DNA of 64,000 bases from Bacteroidota bacterium (GTDB taxonomy: Bacteria; Bacteroidota; Bacteroidia; Flavobacteriales; Weeksellaceae). The position numbers and the translations under genes are program-made. Positions 61,407 to 64,000 of this stretch are shown here, in pieces (position 1 is the stretch's first letter; every line of letters begins with the position of its first letter). The notes beneath the pieces were generated by a model that worked only from the letters and a program-made list of their open reading frames with translations, searched no databases and had not been told where the DNA came from. Location of the stretch: NCBI GenBank assembly GCA_023422635.1, contig JAFAGO010000049.1, forward strand, positions 1 to 64,000, read 5' to 3'.

Positions 61407-64000
61407 ATGAGCGATTCTAAAGAATATATTGAAGTTTACGGTGCACGTGAACATAACTTGAAAAACATCAACGTAAAGATTCCTAGAAATGAATTGGTGG
61501 TGATCACCGGACTTTCTGGAAGTGGAAAATCATCGTTGGCTTTCGATACAATTTTTGCGGAAGGACAGCGAAGATATATTGAAACGTTTTCCGCATATGC
61601 CCGTCAGTTTTTGGGTGGTTTGGAGCGTCCAGATGTGGATAAAATTGAAGGACTTTCACCAGTAATTGCCATTGAGCAGAAAACCACCAACAAAAACCCT
61701 CGATCTACTGTAGGAACGGTTACGGAATTGTACGATTTCTTGCGATTACTTTTTGCAAGGGTTTCCGATGCGTACTCTTTATCGTCGGGAAAAAAGTTGG
61801 TTAGCTATACCGAGGAACAAATTATTGAAACCATTAAAGAAAACTATAAAGGGCAAAAAGTAATGCTTTTGGCTCCAGTTGTTCGTTCCAGAAAAGGGCA
61901 TTACCACGAGTTATTTGTGCAGTATGCCAAAAAAGGTTACGGAATGGCAAGAATTGATGGGGAACTGAAAGATATTGAATACGATTTAAAACTTGATCGT
62001 TACAAAACCCACGATATTGATATCGTAATCGACCGGTGGATTATTGGTGAAAACGCTTCCGAATCGCGTATGGAAAAATCCCTGAAAACAGCGATGGATA
62101 TGGGAGAAGGCTTGATTGGAATTCAAAAGCTGGGAGAAGATACCGTCGATTATTTTTCTAAAAATTTAATGGATGATGATACGGGCCATTCGTTAGCTTT
62201 GCCAGAGCCCAATACCTTTTCTTTCAACTCACCGAAAGGCAGCTGCCCGAATTGCAAAGGTTTGGGTACGATTAAAAAAGTAAATACCGATTTCTTCGTG
62301 GAAAACGATAAATTGTCGGTAAATAGCGGCGCATTGCTTCCTTTGGAAGATATTAAAGCCAATAAATGGATTGTTCAGCAAATTAAAAATATTCTTGAAA
62401 TTTTTGGTTTAGATCTTTCGACGCCTTTACATAAAATTCCCGATGAGGCCATTGATTATATTTATAACGGCTGCCATAAAGAATTTAGTAAAGATTTAAA
62501 ATATGCGGGAATTGCAAAGAAAATAAAAGTAAATTTTGATGGTTTAGTCTCTATCATCAATGAACTTATTGAAGATAAAGATTCTTACGATGCCGTACTT
62601 TTAGAACGCCATTTTACAACAGAAGAAAAATGTCCGGAATGTGGAGGAACACGACTTCAACCTTCTAGTTTAAGTTTTAAAATCGATGGTAAAAATATTG
62701 CTGAAATTAGTGCATTAAGTTTAGGCGATTTTAAAGAATGGCTTCACGATGTAAAAGGAAGTTTCTCGGTTAAAAATAAAATTATTGCTGAAGAAATTCT
62801 CAAAGAAATTGAAACCCGACTTCAGTTTTTGCTCGATGTAGGTTTAGAATATTTAAGTTTGAGTAGAAGCTCCAGAACGCTTTCTGGTGGAGAATCGCAA
62901 AGGATTCGTTTGGCAACTCAAATTGGTTCGCAATTGGTAAATGTGCTTTATATTTTAGATGAACCTTCTATTGGTCTACATCAACGAGATAATGAGCGAC
63001 TCATCAACTCCCTAAAAAATCTTCGTGATATCGGAAATTCTGTTTTGGTGGTGGAACATGATAAAGACATGATTTTAGAAGCAGATGAGGTGCTGGATAT
63101 TGGACCAAAAGCAGGAAAGTTTGGAGGAGAAGTTCTGTGGCAAGGAAATCCCAAAGATCTTAAAAAAGCCAATACCATAACTGCTGATTACATTAATGGG
63201 AAAAGAAAAATTGAAGTTCCACAAGAAAGAAGAAAGGGGAACGGAAAAAAAATTACGCTAAAAGGAGCAACCGGAAATAATCTTAAAAATGTAACCTTAG
63301 ATATTCCACTTGGCGAATTGGTGGTCGTAACAGGAATTTCTGGAAGCGGAAAATCTTCGTTGATTAACGGAACGCTTTATCCAATTCTTAACAAACATTT
63401 TTATAGAGCGGTTAAGGAACCGTTGCCTTATAAAAAAATTGAAGGATTGGAAAATATCGACAAAATTGTAGATGTAGATCAAAGTCCGATTGGTAGAACG
63501 CCACGTTCAAACCCTGCAACTTACACCGGAATGTTTACCGATATTCGTAATCTTTTTGCAGAACTTCCCGAATCTAAAATTCGAGGTTACAAACCAGGAA
63601 GATTCTCCTTTAATGTTAAAGGAGGAAGATGTGAAACTTGCCAAGGTGGTGGTTTGAAGGTGATTGAAATGAACTTCTTGCCCGATGTTTATGTACATTG
63701 CGAAACTTGTAATGGTAAAAGATTCAACAGGGAAACTTTGGAAGTTCGGTATAAGGGAAAATCCATTTCTGATGTTTTGGAAATGACGATTGATGAAGCA
63801 GTAGACTTTTTCGCGCCCATTCCCAAAATTTTTAATAAAGTCAAAACGCTTCAAGATGTTGGTTTAGGATATATTACCCTCGGTCAGCAATCCACAACGT
63901 TGAGTGGAGGTGAAGCACAACGAATAAAACTGGCTACTGAACTCGCTAAAAGACAAACCGGTAATACGCTTTATATTTTAGATGAGCCAACAACAGGATT
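61407..64000 (+). CDS. uvrA: Excinuclease ABC subunit A, 3' end outside the window
   Basis: The damage-sensing ATPase of nucleotide excision repair. The frame is open from ATG at 61407 to the window end, 864 codons, against about 940 in the family, so some 75-80 residues are cut off. The first ATPase half has Walker A TGLSGSGKSSLAFDTIFAEG and signature LSGGESQRIRLATQIGSQ; the second has GISGSGKSSLINGTLYP and LSGGEAQRIKLATELAKRQ. The second zinc module is complete (GRCETCQGGG and VHCETCNGKR). In the first, only Cys280 and Cys283 (CPNC) remain; the usual pair some 24 residues earlier is missing. Confidence 0.97.
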   Translation, partial: MSDSKEYIEVYGAREHNLKNINVKIPRNELVVITGLSGSGKSSLAFDTIFAEGQRRYIETFSAYARQFLGGLERPDVDKIEGLSPVIAIEQKTTNKNPRSTVGTVTELYDFLRLLFARVSDAYSLSSGKKLVSYTEEQIIETIKENYKGQKVMLLAPVVRSRKGHYHELFVQYAKKGYGMARIDGELKDIEYDLKLDRYKTHDIDIVIDRWIIGENASESRMEKSLKTAMDMGEGLIGIQKLGEDTVDYFSKNLMDDDTGHSLALPEPNTFSFNSPKGSCPNCKGLGTIKKVNTDFFVENDKLSVNSGALLPLEDIKANKWIVQQIKNILEIFGLDLSTPLHKIPDEAIDYIYNGCHKEFSKDLKYAGIAKKIKVNFDGLVSIINELIEDKDSYDAVLLERHFTTEEKCPECGGTRLQPSSLSFKIDGKNIAEISALSLGDFKEWLHDVKGSFSVKNKIIAEEILKEIETRLQFLLDVGLEYLSLSRSSRTLSGGESQRIRLATQIGSQLVNVLYILDEPSIGLHQRDNERLINSLKNLRDIGNSVLVVEHDKDMILEADEVLDIGPKAGKFGGEVLWQGNPKDLKKANTITADYINGKRKIEVPQERRKGNGKKITLKGATGNNLKNVTLDIPLGELVVVTGISGSGKSSLINGTLYPILNKHFYRAVKEPLPYKKIEGLENIDKIVDVDQSPIGRTPRSNPATYTGMFTDIRNLFAELPESKIRGYKPGRFSFNVKGGRCETCQGGGLKVIEMNFLPDVYVHCETCNGKRFNRETLEVRYKGKSISDVLEMTIDEAVDFFAPIPKIFNKVKTLQDVGLGYITLGQQSTTLSGGEAQRIKLATELAKRQTGNTLYILDEPTTG

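Noticed and set aside
1..64000. tRNA, rRNA, CRISPR array or complete insertion sequence
   Set aside because: I read the intergenic stretches on both strands and saw no cloverleaf, rRNA-like sequence, regular spaced repeats or transposase gene. Small non-coding RNAs could still be missed.

Overview
The window is a stretch of core chromosome from a member of the Bacteroidota, most likely a flavobacterium of the Chryseobacterium/Weeksellaceae type. The evidence is the AT-rich sequence, start regions without Shine-Dalgarno sites, promoter-like TAnnTTTG boxes a short way upstream of many genes, the gliding genes gldF and gldG, a type IX secretion sorting domain, a short primary sigma factor without region 1.1, a fused branched-chain 2-oxo acid dehydrogenase E1, and an ATP synthase operon that ends at atpG without atpD or atpC. 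The exact genus is inferred, not proven.

Layout. 1-8.3 kb: the 3' part of ppdK, mgsA, a small inverted-repeat element (MITE-like), two small membrane proteins, a secreted S9 peptidase and a frameshifted dcuB. 8.3-22.9 kb: a FUSC membrane protein, the RNA-modification genes queA and rlmN, a DUF1275 membrane protein coupled to a secreted protein of unknown function, a polyprenyl synthase, a frameshifted small membrane gene, the E1 alpha/beta fusion, a lipoprotein, a cation/proton antiporter, lpdA and a patatin-like protein. 23-30.5 kb: an M28 peptidase, then DUF1015-serA-serC-ferredoxin on the minus strand, facing an acyl-CoA reductase and an aldose epimerase-like protein. 30.6-39.9 kb: gyrA with a TPR protein, a DtxR/MntR-type regulator, threonine aldolase, fabI, tag, a nucleoside phosphorylase and a SUI1-family protein. 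40-46.7 kb: gldFG, a SAM hydrolase-type protein, a PhoH ATPase, an outer-membrane barrel and ffh. 46.8-52.6 kb: the ATP synthase operon. 52.7-64 kb: a CBS-domain membrane protein, clpS, a secreted PNGase F-like protein, pncA, ytxJ with a Crp/Fnr regulator, an FAD monooxygenase, rpoD, an S1/P1 nuclease and the 5' part of uvrA.

The genes serve central carbon and energy metabolism (PPDK, methylglyoxal synthase, BCKDH E1, lipoamide dehydrogenase, F-ATPase), serine synthesis, nucleic-acid upkeep (gyrase, UvrA, Tag), translation (QueA, RlmN, Ffh, SUI1) and secretion or protein uptake typical of the phylum. I found no tRNA, rRNA, CRISPR array, prophage or complete insertion sequence, and no clear new defence or biosynthetic system. 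The best second-look items are regulatory or structural: a hairpin just after atpE, a GT/AC-rich inverted repeat between atpA and atpG, an operator-like dyad over the DtxR-family promoter, a probably leaderless threonine aldolase, the MITE-like element, a T9SS-sorted PNGase F-like protein, and two genes broken by single-base changes in A/T homopolymers.
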